DNA of 64,000 bases from Cladorhizidae sp. MBARI D1340-BT2 (GCA_028752905.1 JAQNBH010000004.1:32391189-32455188), one strand, 5' to 3'; shown: positions 23,835 to 35,335, counted from the first letter of the stretch. The notes: generated by a model not told the origin, from the sequence alone. Numbers and translations: made by a program.

Positions 23835-24046
23835 ATGACGAATTAAAAAGTTCTTCATTCTATTTGCGAGTCTGTGGGCAAACTGCAACTTGTCATAGCA
23901 ATTACAAGATTTGGAATGGGCATGTATTGCCATGGTATCAGGTGCGTAATTCACTGGGGTGTGCCTACTACTTTGAAAGAGTATGTTCAAGAACAGGAAG
24001 CTCTGGTAAGGATGGAGAATCTTCTAGAGCCATATTTTATCATTGA
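23835..24046 (+). pseudogene. RecQ-type DNA helicase fragment (motifs V-VI), frameshifted
   Basis: One frame reads LVIAITRFGMGMYCHGIRC then VIHWGVPTTLKEYVQEQ, matching helicase motif V and the following segment of RecQ helicases. A second frame then supplies RTGSSGKDGESSRAIFYH, matching the motif VI region normally reading GRxGRDG. The frame change near 23985 and altered motif residues (GSSGKDG) mean this is not functional. No other helicase motif was seen nearby, so it is an isolated exon or transposed fragment. Confidence 0.65.
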
Positions 24047-24353
24047 TGTTCCATCACCCTGCCTTAGTTTCAACTACATTACCTTTTGTACACACTGTCT
24101 CAAGCGGAGGACCTTTCTTCTTCGATCTGGCTAGGTCAGCTGTAGTTTCATCTACCTGCATTTTGTACACACTCTTTCCTCAAGCCAGTTACCTTTCTTC
24201 TTCTATTTCAGCTGGCGGTCCCCGCGAGCCACCCCCCAGCCCGCTTTCTTAAACTGTTCTCCCCAACCTTGGAATTGGCCACCATTACCCACGTGTATTT
24301 GAAAGGGAACCGTTCGTTACTCTTTCGCGTTTATTAGTCTACTGGTACTAGGC

Positions 24354-24402
24354 ATGGTTGTGCTATTGTGTAGAGCGTGTATCGCAGTAATCTTACTTCA
24401 AG
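24354..24402 (+). other. Possible signal-peptide first exon
   Basis: An ATG at 24354 begins MVVLLCRACIAVILLQ and runs into a consensus splice donor CAAG|GTAAGC at 24402/24403. The peptide resembles a short signal sequence, often encoded by its own first exon. No downstream exon was identified, so this is tentative. Confidence 0.2.
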
Positions 24403-27400
24403 GTAAGCATATGCACTATTACTAGGATATTCCAATGCCTGCGATAATAATTCTAGCACACCTAGACGTCACTAGAATTAGGTGTAGTCTGCCCCCATTC
24501 CCATTGCTTTTGTTGGCATCAATCAAAGGTCTGGTGGGCACCTAAGTAGTAGGATAATCCAGGCTTGTGGGTGACTATTTATCGTTTGTAACGTGTTTGG
24601 TCAGTTCTGCCAGTTATTCCAAAAGAGCAATTTTACAGGCATTGGCTTATTTTCTCCCTTTATTTTTTTTAAACAACTCGATACCTTTGCCATCACCTCA
24701 CTGCTGCAGTTTCATTAGTTAATCCAGAATCCTGGAGGATGGAATAGACGCATGATAAATACTTAACTGGACTTATGGTGGTTGACCCTCTCCTAGGGGA
24801 ATATAGCTGATTGTTAACTCCCATTCTTTGTGAAGTCAGAAGTTCAAAACTAGAATGTATGGTGGCTTCTGTGCCTGCAGTTCTATTATGTGCTTAGCAA
24901 AATTTTCATCCAATGCCGTAAAAGCTGGTCGCTGAAGCGTGGCACATACAGCATCAGTCTGCAAGATGGCTGCTTAACACCGAGCAGCTGTAGTATCTAC
25001 CATGTGCTGCCGTAAATTCCTACAGATACAGGTCGCCAAGACAGATGTACTGGGCTAGCTAGGGGAATGGTTGAACTGTTGCAGAGTAGAGCCTGGAGAT
25101 GGTTGTGTTTGGGAAATCATGTCTACAAGTCTTCTGGTTGTCAAATATTAGACAGCATAAATAGTCACGGTTGACACTTATCAATAGCCAAGTACGTGCT
25201 TAATTTAGATGTCTGAATAACACCATGCTTTATGCTACATAGCTGTTGGCAGGTATCCAGAGTTAGTCGGCTTCATAATACAAGTTTTAATGGACATGAT
25301 TCAATGCTATGATATGCTCGAATAAGCTTGAGTGGACAACAGCAGCAGCAACAACAACAACAACAACAGACAACAGCACATCATGATGGGTGAACTGTTG
25401 CAGAGCCTGGAGATGGTTGTGCGTGGGAAATCCTGTCTATATACAAGTCGTGTGGTTGTCAAATATTAGGCAGCATAAATGATGGGTGACAAAGCATTCC
25501 ATTTATTTCATGCCATAACAAGTAAAACCTGGTTGTTAAGCAGTCATCTATATTATGGAAATATTTCTTGTTGCGAGAATAACTAAAACCGTTTGCTAAT
25601 TTTTTGGGCTATGTATGTCATTTGAGAGCTCTTTTAGTACTCTGTGATATCCATGAATCAGATTTTTGTTTACTGCAAGGATTGCCAAGAGATGGTGGTT
25701 AGACAAGGTGTCCCCTAGTTTTTATCAGTTTTTCAGACTCTCTAGTGTGTAACTAATCTACATGACAACATATAGTAACTTTGGGCCATGGATATCACTG
25801 AGACACTCCTTAGCAAGCCACGTACCAATTATGAGTAAATGACTTCAAATCTTTAAGCAGCTAGGTCTGCCACAAATATCTTGGAGTCACCTCGATGTTT
25901 CTGCATGTATCTTCTGAGAAAATTTGTATACAGCACTTTATAAAAACAAACACAGAATAATAAAGACTTTGGTACGATAAATACTTGTGTAGACGAAAGA
26001 GAAAAAAAGTGATGACAATTAGAAATAGGTACAACTATTTTGTGGTTTTGACGCATAGTCCCCCCTTAATGAATAACAATTCAGATATTCATGAGATAAC
26101 AAACACACCAATAATCAATCTGACAGAATACCAGCTTCTGGTATTCCTATCATAAGTAGGTGTAGTTCAATGGAGTTCAGGTTCACAGTTATCTAATCTT
26201 AGCTAGCACACATCATGCCTTTTATACTACTCACAAAATACAATAACAGTAAATATTCTATGTACTAAAATTACCCTATATGGTCTTGTTCGAGGACTGC
26301 TCTGTCGTCAGGTGTTGCGTTCGCTCATCGGATGTATGGTTGTCTGTTCATTAGTCGGTTGTGTTGTTGACACAACAACATCTGCTGATCTTGCAACATC
26401 TGCTGATCTTGCTTCCGCAGCCCTTGTGCTGTACACAGGAGGCTCTCTCTCTCATGTTGTTCAGGGGTGAGTGCAAAGGTGTGTTCTTAGTCAGGGTGGT
26501 CGATTTCCCTGATAAGACTAGGAAGGAGAGGGAAGGGATGGGGGGCTCATAATGAAAGTAGCCAAACTTTATCTAAGGTAGCATGTGTTCAAGGACATGG
26601 TAACTGAACATGTGGTTATTACAGCAGCATCCATGGAACAAAACATCAGAATTTAAGTGGTTTGGTAGAGGTCTTACATGCAAAACTCGGTCTGAAGCTT
26701 GGCAGTATGAAGATTATTGTTTTCCTCAGCTCTACATGCATAATTGTTTTGTTTTCTTCCTAACAACTTACCTGATATTTACCTATAGCAGCCTGTCTTG
26801 AAAAGATTGCAGAAATGGATCTCAAACATATACAATATTCCCTCACACTGCTTTGTTTGCTTAGCTTTGCCACTCATATGCCCTCCATTAAACATGAACT
26901 TGAGCATTTCCTCATTTTTATTCTGGAAGTACACATGGATTCTGTTTCACATCTGGGAATTACCACAGGAAGCCATTTTTAGTCGATTCAAATTGGTATG
27001 ATTGCCATAAGTTGCCTGATGTCCTGAAATGCTAACTAATTGGGGGGAAAACTACGATTGAATTCTTTACAAGTTAATTTTGAACAACAAGAGTTATTGT
27101 CATTACAATGATTAACTTATTTGCTAGGAGTGTAGCTGAACATGTGTTTTTATTCATCTAATGATCAAACTCTAAAACCTCTTCCTTCTATTTCATATCT
27201 ATTCTATTAAACATCTATAATTATGGTGAGATGAAAAATTGTAAAAATAGGAGTCAAAGATTGAATCTGTCTTGAGAAATCACATGTGAAAGTGTTGCAC
27301 CTATCAGTATCACCACTGCTAATTTGCATTGCTGTCCATACAAATTGTAAAAGAATTTTTTTTGGAACAATTGGGAAAAGTAAGTGCATCTGTCTAAATG

Positions 27401-27564
27401 TTTATATACCAGAGGTGTTATATACCAGAGGTGTTTTATGGACTTCTGTTTGTTTCCATTCATAGCTCATTCTAGAACTGTTAGTTTCTTCTATCTGATA
27501 GAGGAGTAGAGATGGTGAAGTAATATAGAAGTTAGTCTAGTCAGGAGTGGAAACAGGTGGAAGG
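24403..27564. other. Intergenic or intronic, minor repeats only
   Basis: Contains a direct repeat of about 100 bp (25071-25170 versus 25391-25491, sharing GTGGTTGTCAAATATTAG-like sequence), a CAG/CAA trinucleotide run near 25340-25375, and a small tandem ACATCTGCTGATCTTGC at 26376-26410. No gene is supported. Confidence 0.45.
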
Positions 27565-28650
27565 CTGCACAGGAGCTGTGTGGTGCCAAATGCAATGAAA
27601 TGTTAGTATAGGCTACTTAGAAAACTAGTATATACATGTAACTAGCTTTGTAGTTTTCCATCGATGTATTTCTTTCTTTGGTCCTTTCCTAGACTAGTAG
27701 CTGCTATTATATATTATACAGCCAGGGCTTGTAGCTATAGCTTTCTCACAGCAATTATGCCCAAATGTAGCAAAATAGAGCTTTTTTTGGTTAAGAAGAC
27801 ACTCTATTGAGCACTGCAATATATCCATTGTGGCTATATAGCCTCTCAGTACTGTTTTGAACATTGTATATAAAAAAACTTGGTAGCTTTAATAAGCTGT
27901 GTAGTAACTTAATAAATAGCTTTCATAGAGCCCTAGCTGCCGGTTTTTCGGCCGATATGTAGAGGCCGAATGGCCGATATTTCGGCCGGGGATTTCTCTC
28001 CCCCCCCCCCCCTCCTTTTTTTTGGGGGCATTATCAATAAATATAATCAACTTGGATATTTTTGTTCTTTTTTCCCCTCCAGGACCATAGGGGGGGGGGG
28101 GGGGGCATGCCCATGTTAGGGAGCATAGGGTTCTAAGGGTTAATTAAGTGCGGTGCTTCTCAGACATTTGTGATCACCAAGTGGATAACCATTGCAAAAA
28201 ACCATAGAGTTAGCTGGTTATAAAAAGTTTCATTTCTTGACTTTTATTTATAGGTACGGCTTCAGTATGCAGGGGACTTTATTTTAATTTTTTTTAAATA
28301 AGAGCAGCTTCAGTGTGTAGGGGAATTTACCATGGTTAATCCTTCAGCTTCAAAGAGTTAAAATAAAACTAAATTACAAAGCAAAACATAACAAAATTAA
28401 AAGAGAAAATGTTTACGGAAATTTTATAATATTATGACATTTGCATGTGCTGATGTTTCCTCGATGACATTGATTGTAGGTATACATGACAACACGCTCC
28501 AGATCTTGGTGAAATATGGGAAACTCAAATGTGCTCGTTAGTAATTTTTTTGCATGGTTTGCTAATGCACCATTATTGCTATTAATTTTTGGGGGGATGT
28601 TAATCCCTCCCCCCTATCCTACTCAAAATCCTACATCCTCCTCTGTCATC
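27565..28650 (+). repeat. Dispersed repeat, copy A (inverted partner at 61810-62715)
   Basis: Colinear similarity with the reverse complement of 61810-62715 at several points: GAGCTGTGTGGTGCC, TTTCTTTGGTCCT, GTCCCCTGCATACTGAAGC (as complement), CCAGATCTTG and GGTGTTAATC-type ends. Similarity is patchy, so the family is old. Includes a G17-like run near 28092 and a cluster of TCGGCCGATA motifs at 27945-28000. No coding region was found in it; the element type is unknown. Confidence 0.7.
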
Positions 28651-29276
28651 AATAGCAACTGTTAACAAGTGTCTGCCCATGTGCAGCCTTAAGAGGTCCA
28701 TCTATTGTCTTCTGGATGGACACAATCATATCAAAAATATTTATAAGCTGTAATTTATGGACAAAAATATAATTCGTGATTAATGTCTTATAAGGCATGG
28801 TTAACTTTATAAAGATTTTTCAGTTCCAAATTACTGGAGATTTTGTCTTTGTGTCGAGATTCCAGTTAAAAACATGGAGATTGGTCATATAATAGATGGA
28901 TATCTCATTTGGACTGGTCTTCACAGCTGGATATTGAAAAGTATAACCTTGATACATGCTGCTTATGTCTAGGTATAGCAAGGTGATAAAGCAATGGTGG
29001 TAAGTCCTCTAGCAACTATTAAGTAAGTGAGCATCCACCTCTGTAGTAGAGGGTGAGTCTTAAGACATCAAAAAAACCCCGAGAACATCTTAAAGTGTCT
29101 TCATGTGCTCTTACATGGGGAGTGGCTGCCCCACTTCAACAATACTTCCTGTTCCAATCTTGTTCCCTTATAAGGTAATGATCAATGCTCCAGAAGAGCA
29201 TTCCAGGAGGACATATAATTCAAGTGCTGTTGTGTGCATACACTTTTCTCGGTAGCTGTTCTATAATAGTTTGAAG
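28651..29276 (+). other. 5' flank of the lectin-like gene
   Basis: Upstream region of the gene starting at 29277. An acceptor-like ACTTTTCTCGGTAG ends about 29254, so a 5'-UTR intron is possible. No clear TATA box was identified. Confidence 0.35.
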
Positions 29277-30629
29277 ATGAGTGCTGATGTAGCTAAAGAG
29301 TGTGGCCTCACTTATGATGTGCAGGACAACGTTTACTATTCTGCTACTCCTATATATGAGGTAGTCAACAACACAACTACTACCTCCATTCCATCCTGCT
29401 ACATAGAAAATGATGTTAAAAACAAAAAGGAAGATCTTACAAAGGGCAGCAAATGTGGAGTCAAGTGCATGTGCTTAGTAGCTCTGCTGGTGGCTGTTTC
29501 TCTCCTCACTGCAGCAGGTGGAGCTTTAATTGCTGCATTTGTGCAGATTTCCAAGCTCAGTGCTGAGGTAGCTCTACTCCAGTCAATCTCACCTGAGCTG
29601 ACTGTAAGTGTTCAAGTGAATAGACTCGGTGCTAATGTCAGCAGGCTAGCTGAGCAGCTACAAAGTTTTGATAATGAGGTGAGCAACCAGTTGGAAAACA
29701 TTACTAACAGCATATCCATCCAGCGCAGCTTTGTTAATCAGATTATTGCCAAAGCTACTGGAGATAATAACATAACTCAAGAGGCTCTTCTTGTGGATGT
29801 TTTAAATGAAACTGGACGTACATTCACTTCTTGTGCGCAACTTTCTCGCACTTCTCTCTCTGGCATGTATCAGATCAGATCCTCCAATGGCTCCTCTAGT
29901 AATGTCTACTGCGACATGATCAGGTCATGTGGTAATATCACTGGAGGATGGATGAGAGTGGCTGAACTGGACATGAGAGATAACACTAACCAGTGTCCTA
30001 GTAGTCTCACCCTGAGGACAACTCCACGTCGTACATGTGGAACAGAGAACTCTGAACTACCACTTTGTTCTTCAGACACATTCCCTGTGGGTGGTGTTGT
30101 ATATTCTAAGGTGTGTGGAAGAATCAGAGCCTACCAGGTGGGATCTCCAGATGCTTTTGGAGATGCTACTATATCCTCTAACAGTGGTCGACAGACTTAT
30201 AATCCAAATATAGAAACCTATTATGTGGATGGTGTAAGTCTCACTCATGGAAAGTCCCCAAGACAGCACATCTGGACATTTGCTGCTGCTGTTAATGAAG
30301 GTTATGTTTATCCTGCATTTATATGTCCCTGCATCAACACTGCTATATCAACTCCTGACCCACTTATTCCACCATTTGTGAGTGAAGATTATTTCTGTGA
30401 TACAGCTGCTTCAAGTGGCTTAGCTAGAATATTCCATCCCAATGACCCTCTGTGGGATGGAGCTGGTTGTGGTGCTACTAACACATGCTGCTCCTTTAAC
30501 ACTCCTCCATGGTTTTACAAGCAACTGACACAGCCTACTACTGATGATATAGAGATGAGGGTGTGTCGGGATCAAAAGATAGCTGATGAAGACATTGCCA
30601 TTGAAGTGGTAGAGATTTATGTTCAGTAG
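29277..30629 (+). CDS. Type II transmembrane protein with coiled coil and fibrinogen/intelectin-like C-terminal domain, 450 aa
   Basis: Single-exon frame; the ATG at 29277 (MSADVAKECG) is the first Met. Residues 1-62 form a cytoplasmic tail with tyrosines at 13, 20, 21 and 27 (YEVV fits YxxPhi). Residues 65-91 are one transmembrane helix with no N-terminal signal, giving type II topology. Residues 92-160 are heptad-like, consistent with a trimerising stalk. From residue 186 a cysteine-rich extracellular domain starts with a fibrinogen/intelectin-type segment (SGMYQIRSSNG, VYCDM, GGWMRVAELDM). It ends with a conserved block (HIWTFAAAV, LWDGAGCG, CCSFN, PWFYKQL, EMRVCRD). Sequons at 120, 141, 165, 177, 204 and 220. 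Such proteins are multigene families in sponges and cnidarians and are thought to be cell-surface recognition receptors; ligand unknown. An AATAAA lies 36 bases past the stop. A broken copy follows at 32.5-33.4 kb. Confidence 0.85.
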   Translation: MSADVAKECGLTYDVQDNVYYSATPIYEVVNNTTTTSIPSCYIENDVKNKKEDLTKGSKCGVKCMCLVALLVAVSLLTAAGGALIAAFVQISKLSAEVALLQSISPELTVSVQVNRLGANVSRLAEQLQSFDNEVSNQLENITNSISIQRSFVNQIIAKATGDNNITQEALLVDVLNETGRTFTSCAQLSRTSLSGMYQIRSSNGSSSNVYCDMIRSCGNITGGWMRVAELDMRDNTNQCPSSLTLRTTPRRTCGTENSELPLCSSDTFPVGGVVYSKVCGRIRAYQVGSPDAFGDATISSNSGRQTYNPNIETYYVDGVSLTHGKSPRQHIWTFAAAVNEGYVYPAFICPCINTAISTPDPLIPPFVSEDYFCDTAASSGLARIFHPNDPLWDGAGCGATNTCCSFNTPPWFYKQLTQPTTDDIEMRVCRDQKIADEDIAIEVVEIYVQ

Positions 30630-30664
30630 AGATTGCCTCACAAACCTAATTATTTAACTATGCA

Positions 30665-30670
30665 AATAAA
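30665..30670 (+). terminator. Polyadenylation signal AATAAA
   Basis: Canonical hexamer 36 bases after the stop codon of the lectin-like gene; plausible cleavage signal. Confidence 0.55.
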
Positions 30671-30679
30671 CATCTGCAC

Positions 30680-31335
30680 CAATATTTGTCGTGTAAAATG
30701 CTATTTTAAAATTAAACATATTATAAAGCCAATGTCTTAAAACTTGCATGATGATAATTATGTGATTATCATTCTCTATATATAAGCTATGTACTATATA
30801 TAGCAACATGTGCTCACCATCACTCTCAAATGTGATTAAAATAATCATACTGTGCAGGACAGGTGTTTGACATGGATATGGTCCTGCCAAGATGGCTAAG
30901 TAATATTGGCATGATCAAACAACAGCATTCTTGCAATTGAGGCAAACATTGTGTTGGACTGGACAGGTTAAATGCAAGGATACCACCTCCATTTTGGCGA
31001 TGGCCATGTTTCGGAGCTAAGATCTGTATGTGGTCAAAGGTTTATCAAGTTTACCTTCCTTATCACTTAATCAGGTTTACTAGGGTCTATGTTATCACTG
31101 GCTTTTCCACACATGAGTGTCTTAGAGACACCTCAGCAAATGCAGCTGAACAATATTATTATGGCACACACAAAATATAATATAACTCCACAGCTCTCAT
31201 TTAATTGGACCTGCATGAGCATGCAAGCAAAGTGGTGTTCTTGAAGTTCCGAACACATGATTCAGTTTGTTGCCACCACTTGTATGTATACACCATAGAC
31301 TTAGAGCAAGCTGCGATCAATTATAGAGTTCCTTG
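30680..31335. other. 3' flank of the lectin-like gene
   Basis: Bases about 30800-30890 (AGCAACATGTGCTCACCATCA, GACAGGTGTTTGACATGG) resemble 33585-33660 downstream of the pseudogene copy, so the duplicated unit includes 3' flank. Nothing else is recognised. Confidence 0.55.
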
Positions 31336-31512
31336 TCATGTTATTGGTTCAATCTCTTCTTCATCCTCCTCCTCCTGGGAGGTGAATGGCTCTTCTCCAT
31401 CACTGTCACACTCTTCCAACAGCTGGTGAGGAGCTTCAGCAATGGCAAGAATAGCTAAAGCTGCTGCTCTATCATCCTTGAGGCAGTGAATCTCTTTATC
31501 TCTCAACCCCAT
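31336..31512 (-). CDS. Possible small ORF or terminal exon, 58 codons, acidic C-terminus
   Basis: Minus-strand frame from ATG at 31512 to a stop at 31336-31338. It begins MGLRDKEIHCLKDDRAA and ends with the acidic run EEEDEEEIEPIT after DSDGEEPFTSQ. The sequence reads like a real C-terminal tail, but it is short, no family is recognised and no upstream exon is proven. Confidence 0.25.
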   Translation of the reverse strand: MGLRDKEIHCLKDDRAAALAILAIAEAPHQLLEECDSDGEEPFTSQEEEDEEEIEPIT

Positions 31513-32534
31513 CAACCTTTACAGATTTGGAAGGATTTCTTTATCAATTTGACCACTTTTTACAATATAGCAAAGAGATACTGACTGCATGCTGGTTACT
31601 AGTACATTGTAATTACTATAATCATTACCGGTTCTATTCAGGGTGCAACTTCTGTTTGAGTGAATATGGGTTCAATATTTCTTATAATTATTGAAAGGTC
31701 ATATCGGTTAAATTCTTCATCATGTCCTATTAAAGTTTTGCAATGGATGTAGCGTGGGTATTGTTACCTTCACAACACCTCATGCCTGTACTTTGACTTT
31801 GACATTAGCTGCACAATAATTTAGTTCCATCAGGATTGGGACATGATTTTTCATGTCAATTTATTAAGATTGGGTGGGAGAAACAGGGGATCGTGCTTTA
31901 AGAAACAGTGACAACTCAATCTCCCCTGTGTTTAGAAGCAGGCATGTCCCTCCTGCACTTGGCTGAATAGAGCCAGCACTTCCCCTTTCCCTTCCCCCTC
32001 ATAACTTGCTGATGAGCAGTGCACAATCCTTCCACAAGAGATATCTTCAGTACATAAACAGCCTAATTCTGTTACTTGGTGGAGTGCCTAACATGATGAC
32101 CTCTTTTCAGTTTACACTCCATCACGTAGAAACTGGAAACCCATTCTTAACAAGGCTTCTCAACTGCAGAGCCAACATTCTCTAAAGTCTATGGTCAAGA
32201 GGTCATATCCACAAGTCTTCTATAAAGATTGGGTATGTAATGTCTCGTCATAAAAGCATGCAGCCATATTTCTTCTAAGAATGTGTCTGACCATCAGGAA
32301 TTCACTCCGAGACAACCAAGTCACAAATCTAACATACTCAAAATATGAATGACATCAACCTTAGAAATAATCATAGAAGAGTATAGCTATACATCTCCAA
32401 TGCCTAATATTGTATTCAATATCAAACTCTTGTCAAGAAAATTGACCTGATCATCAAGTTCATCAGTTATGCTCTATCCTAAATATGGTGCTTTTTATTT
32501 AAATGCCGCCTGGAAGCTATTTTGAGAAGTGAGT
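31513..32534. other. Intergenic, no recognised feature
   Basis: AT-rich sequence between the gene and its pseudogene copy. I cannot see the 5' half of the duplicated gene here. Confidence 0.4.
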
Positions 32535-33425
32535 TGGACATACACTTCATGATGCTTTTGGATATGGAAACAGTGACATGAAATGGGTGGTATAAGTCTA
32601 ATGCTTGGAGAGAGCACATCATGATATTGGTCGGAGCAAACTAGGAGTGTAAACAGCATAATATGTCAAAATGTCCCTTTATCAACTCGTAGTCCCACCA
32701 TTTGTTGGTGGGGATTATTTCTGTGATAGTACAGTTGCTGCAAGAGTCTAAGCTTAACATGGTTGTTGCTGGTGACCATCTGTGAGATGCAGCTTGTGTG
32801 GTCCTCAGAACACAAGTCATGTTGTTCTTTTAACACTGTTCCTTGATCCTACAAGCAGCTGCTACTGCCTGTAGAGGTCCACCCTCCACATACAGCACCA
32901 GCAGAGCCATCCCACGCAGGACGCACACCTAGCAAGGTTCACCAGCACCCTGATGGAGAAGACCTAATAAGGAGATAATGATAGAGCGTTAATAGTTAAC
33001 ACATTAGAAGCTATCTGCCTACCGCTTAATTAACTATTTATATTGACTTACCTGAACCTACCTGTATGCAATACATTTGTGTTTTGTCTGTGTATGTTGA
33101 CCACTCACTTGGAATTCACCTTAATTACTTCCTGGCTGTACGGGTATTTAAGCCCAGCTGCCAGGACTATCTAGTTGCTTAGACTCGCAATCCCAAATCC
33201 TAATCATTACTGAAATTAAATGCCTAAACTTCTCTGGCTTCCAGGGTTAGTTACGACAGTAGGAGACGTCTAAGAGTGGTGGCAGCAGGACCAAAAGGGG
33301 TCATTACTCCAGTCTCGACCCCCACACTGCCCACCATTATTTATATGGAAATGAGAGTATGTCATGATGAGGGCAGAAATAATAAAGACGTTTCTTCTGA
33401 GGTTATAGTGATGTGTATTCATTAG
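32535..33425 (+). pseudogene. Broken tandem copy of the lectin-like gene, 3' part only
   Basis: From GATGCTTTTGGA at about 32552 to about 32878 the sequence follows the functional gene's 30150-30530 (ACCATTTGT, ATTATTTCTGTGATA, AGCTTGTGTGGT, TTTAACACTG, CTACAAGCAGCTG) with stops and indels. The final block resumes at about 33338 and reads MRVCHDEG... to a stop at 33425, matching the functional C-terminus in place. The gap between the two is an insertion. Everything upstream of about residue 290 is missing, so no product is expected. Confidence 0.85.
32880..33335 (+). mobile_element. LTR-like insertion inside the pseudogene
   Basis: About 450 bp with no match in the functional gene separates two colinear pseudogene blocks. 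It has a promoter-like GGGTATTTAAGCCC near 33148 and an LTR-type end GTTAGTTACGACA followed by AGAGTGGTGGCAGCAGG, which resembles a primer-binding region after an LTR. The start of the LTR and the target duplication are unclear, so it may be a truncated element (LTR plus leader). Confidence 0.4.
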
Positions 33426-33954
33426 TGAGGGCCACACACTTTTACTTCTATAATTAAAACAACTTAGAAAGTGAAATGTCATCACATTTGTAAAATTGGA
33501 AACTCTATAATTATTAGACCAGAATGGCCACCTGCCTGATGATAGTGTGTGCCTACCTCTCCCATCATAGCTATGTACAGATGTAGCAGCATGTGTTCAC
33601 CATCAGACTTACATGTATGTATCATTAGGCATGTGACAGGTGCTGGACATGGCTGAGGTGCTGCAACTACTTATATTATACAGCAGGCAACTATGGCCAT
33701 GAGTATCCACCAAACTCTCCATCAGAGTACTTATATTTCTCTCTTTATATAATTATGAATATACTTCAACCAAATCTCATAGTAAGTAATTATCAGACAT
33801 GCCACATTTTAATGTCATTAATAAACCATGAAATAAAAAAATTACTCTGGAGCTCCATAAATTCTGTGCACTTTACTGCATGACTTTCATATATAAAAAT
33901 AGACCTCTCTGATGTGTTCTGCTCTCTTGTGATACTAAAATGTTGCTTAGTTAC
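33426..33954. other. Pseudogene 3' flank and intergenic DNA
   Basis: 33585-33660 matches the 3' flank of the functional gene (GCAGCATGTGTTCACCATCA). The rest shows nothing recognisable. Confidence 0.5.
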
Positions 33955-34190
33955 AAAGATGCCAAAATTACATGCAGAATACCTAAACATCTGAGTGCCT
34001 GAACTGGCTGACGTGTGACTCTTTATTCCAAAGTGTTAGGCAGTTGAAATTACAAGTGTACAGAGTTAATCATGCTTTATACAAGTGTTTTCATTTGGTG
34101 CTAATAAGTGTTTATGTGGCTAGCATGGTTATTGGTCAATGGTTGCCACAGAAGAAAATTAATTTTCATGGGGCCACTGCAGGCTAACCA
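33955..34190 (+). repeat. Dispersed repeat, intact copy
   Basis: Matches 52930-53040 (CAAAATTACATGCAG, CCTGAACTGGCTG, AGGCAGTTGAAATTAC) and then 55140-55220 (TTTGGTGCTAATAAGTG, GCATGGT, ATGCAGGCTAA). In that second copy two minisatellites separate the halves. Confidence 0.65.
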
Positions 34191-34194
34191 GGCC

Positions 34195-35335
34195 TATACC
34201 CAGGGGTGTTTCCTGTTGCCCGGAAATGCCCCCCCCCCTTCCCCCCTTCATACAGGAGCTACTGTAAATTCTGAATTTATAGCACCTCAACTTAAGCACT
34301 TCATCCATATTGCATCAGCACTATTGATCTCAATTACTCAGTTTCAGTTTTTGATGTCTTTAGAAGTAACATGGGCAGGGTTAGGTTTCATTAAAGGCCT
34401 AAGCATTTCTCTGCAAGGGCAATCCGAGGATATCTGTAGTGCTGACAATGAAATTGTTACATTCAAAAGCCTTGAGTGAAGTGCATAGTAATATTGACAC
34501 TTACCATAAAAAGTCATTAGTGTGACTTGGTAGTAAAGTCTGCATTGCCACCTTCTCTCCCATGGAGATGTATCCACCAGACGAATAGGGCGAATGCATT
34601 CAAACACTCCTGATGAGTACTATAGAAGAGCATTCCTTTTTTGATGACTTGATTTCTCATCCGAACAGCAGATTCTCTGATGTACAACGTAAAGCAATTA
34701 TGGCTTTAAGTATTGTTCCATCTGTCATCATGACAGACCAGGGGGAAGATTCATCACTGGTGGAGGAGCTCATAGAATACTATCATGACGACCTCCCTAG
34801 TCCTTCAACTCTACAACAAGAGTTGCATTTGGGGAATTGCAAATGGAAGCTAGCTGAAAAAGGCAGACCACCTTTAAAGTCTCTTGAACATGCTAATGAG
34901 TCACATTCATATACTTCTGCGCTTAATTTGTACATTGCCTGTGATAAGTTGTGAGTGTGAGTACAGCATCAGTGTCCTTTGTCACCTCAAAATCTACCTC
35001 CGCTCTACCATGGGACAAGAGAGAATGACAGGTCTAGCACTCATGCACATCAAGTATGCGATGGAGCTGAACTTGGATGACATTATTAAAAATTTTGTTG
35101 TACAGTATCAGCATAGAATGCCTTTTGCAGACATATTAGCTGGATAATTTATGCTATTGTACATGCTATTTTTATGTGAAGCTTCCTTGTGCCACCCCCT
35201 TAGACTTATGCAATCTTACTTCAATTTGAAAATCCGGGAGGAACTACATGAATGCATTTAGTAGGGAAAAGTCCGCAATCTGAGATAGGAAACCTCCCCC
35301 CCCTTTCAAATCCTGGGTACGGGCTTGCTCCTTTG
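34195..35335 (+). mobile_element. hAT element remnant with short terminal inverted repeats
   Basis: The left end GGCCTATACCCAGG and the right end CCTGGGTACGGGC form a short imperfect inverted pair. Both are followed inward by C/G-rich runs, which is typical of hAT ends in invertebrates. The interior holds only the C-terminal part of a transposase, so it is a deletion derivative. An 8 bp target duplication was not evident. Confidence 0.6.
34613..35147 (+). pseudogene. hAT transposase C-terminal (dimerisation) region, frameshifted
   Basis: A first frame (34613-34954) leads to a second (34884-35147) containing CECEYSISVLCHLKIYLRST and MGQERMTGLALMHIK, the hAT dimerisation signature of the THAP12/ZMYM1-like group (usually CEAERSFS.LRRLK.YLRST). 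The frame shift near 34950, and CECEYSISV in place of the usual ERSFS, indicate decay. Confidence 0.8.

Noticed and set aside
34108..34479. 123-codon plus-strand frame across the left end of the hAT element
   Set aside because: Runs from dispersed-repeat DNA through the hAT terminus and a C-run; no plausible protein.
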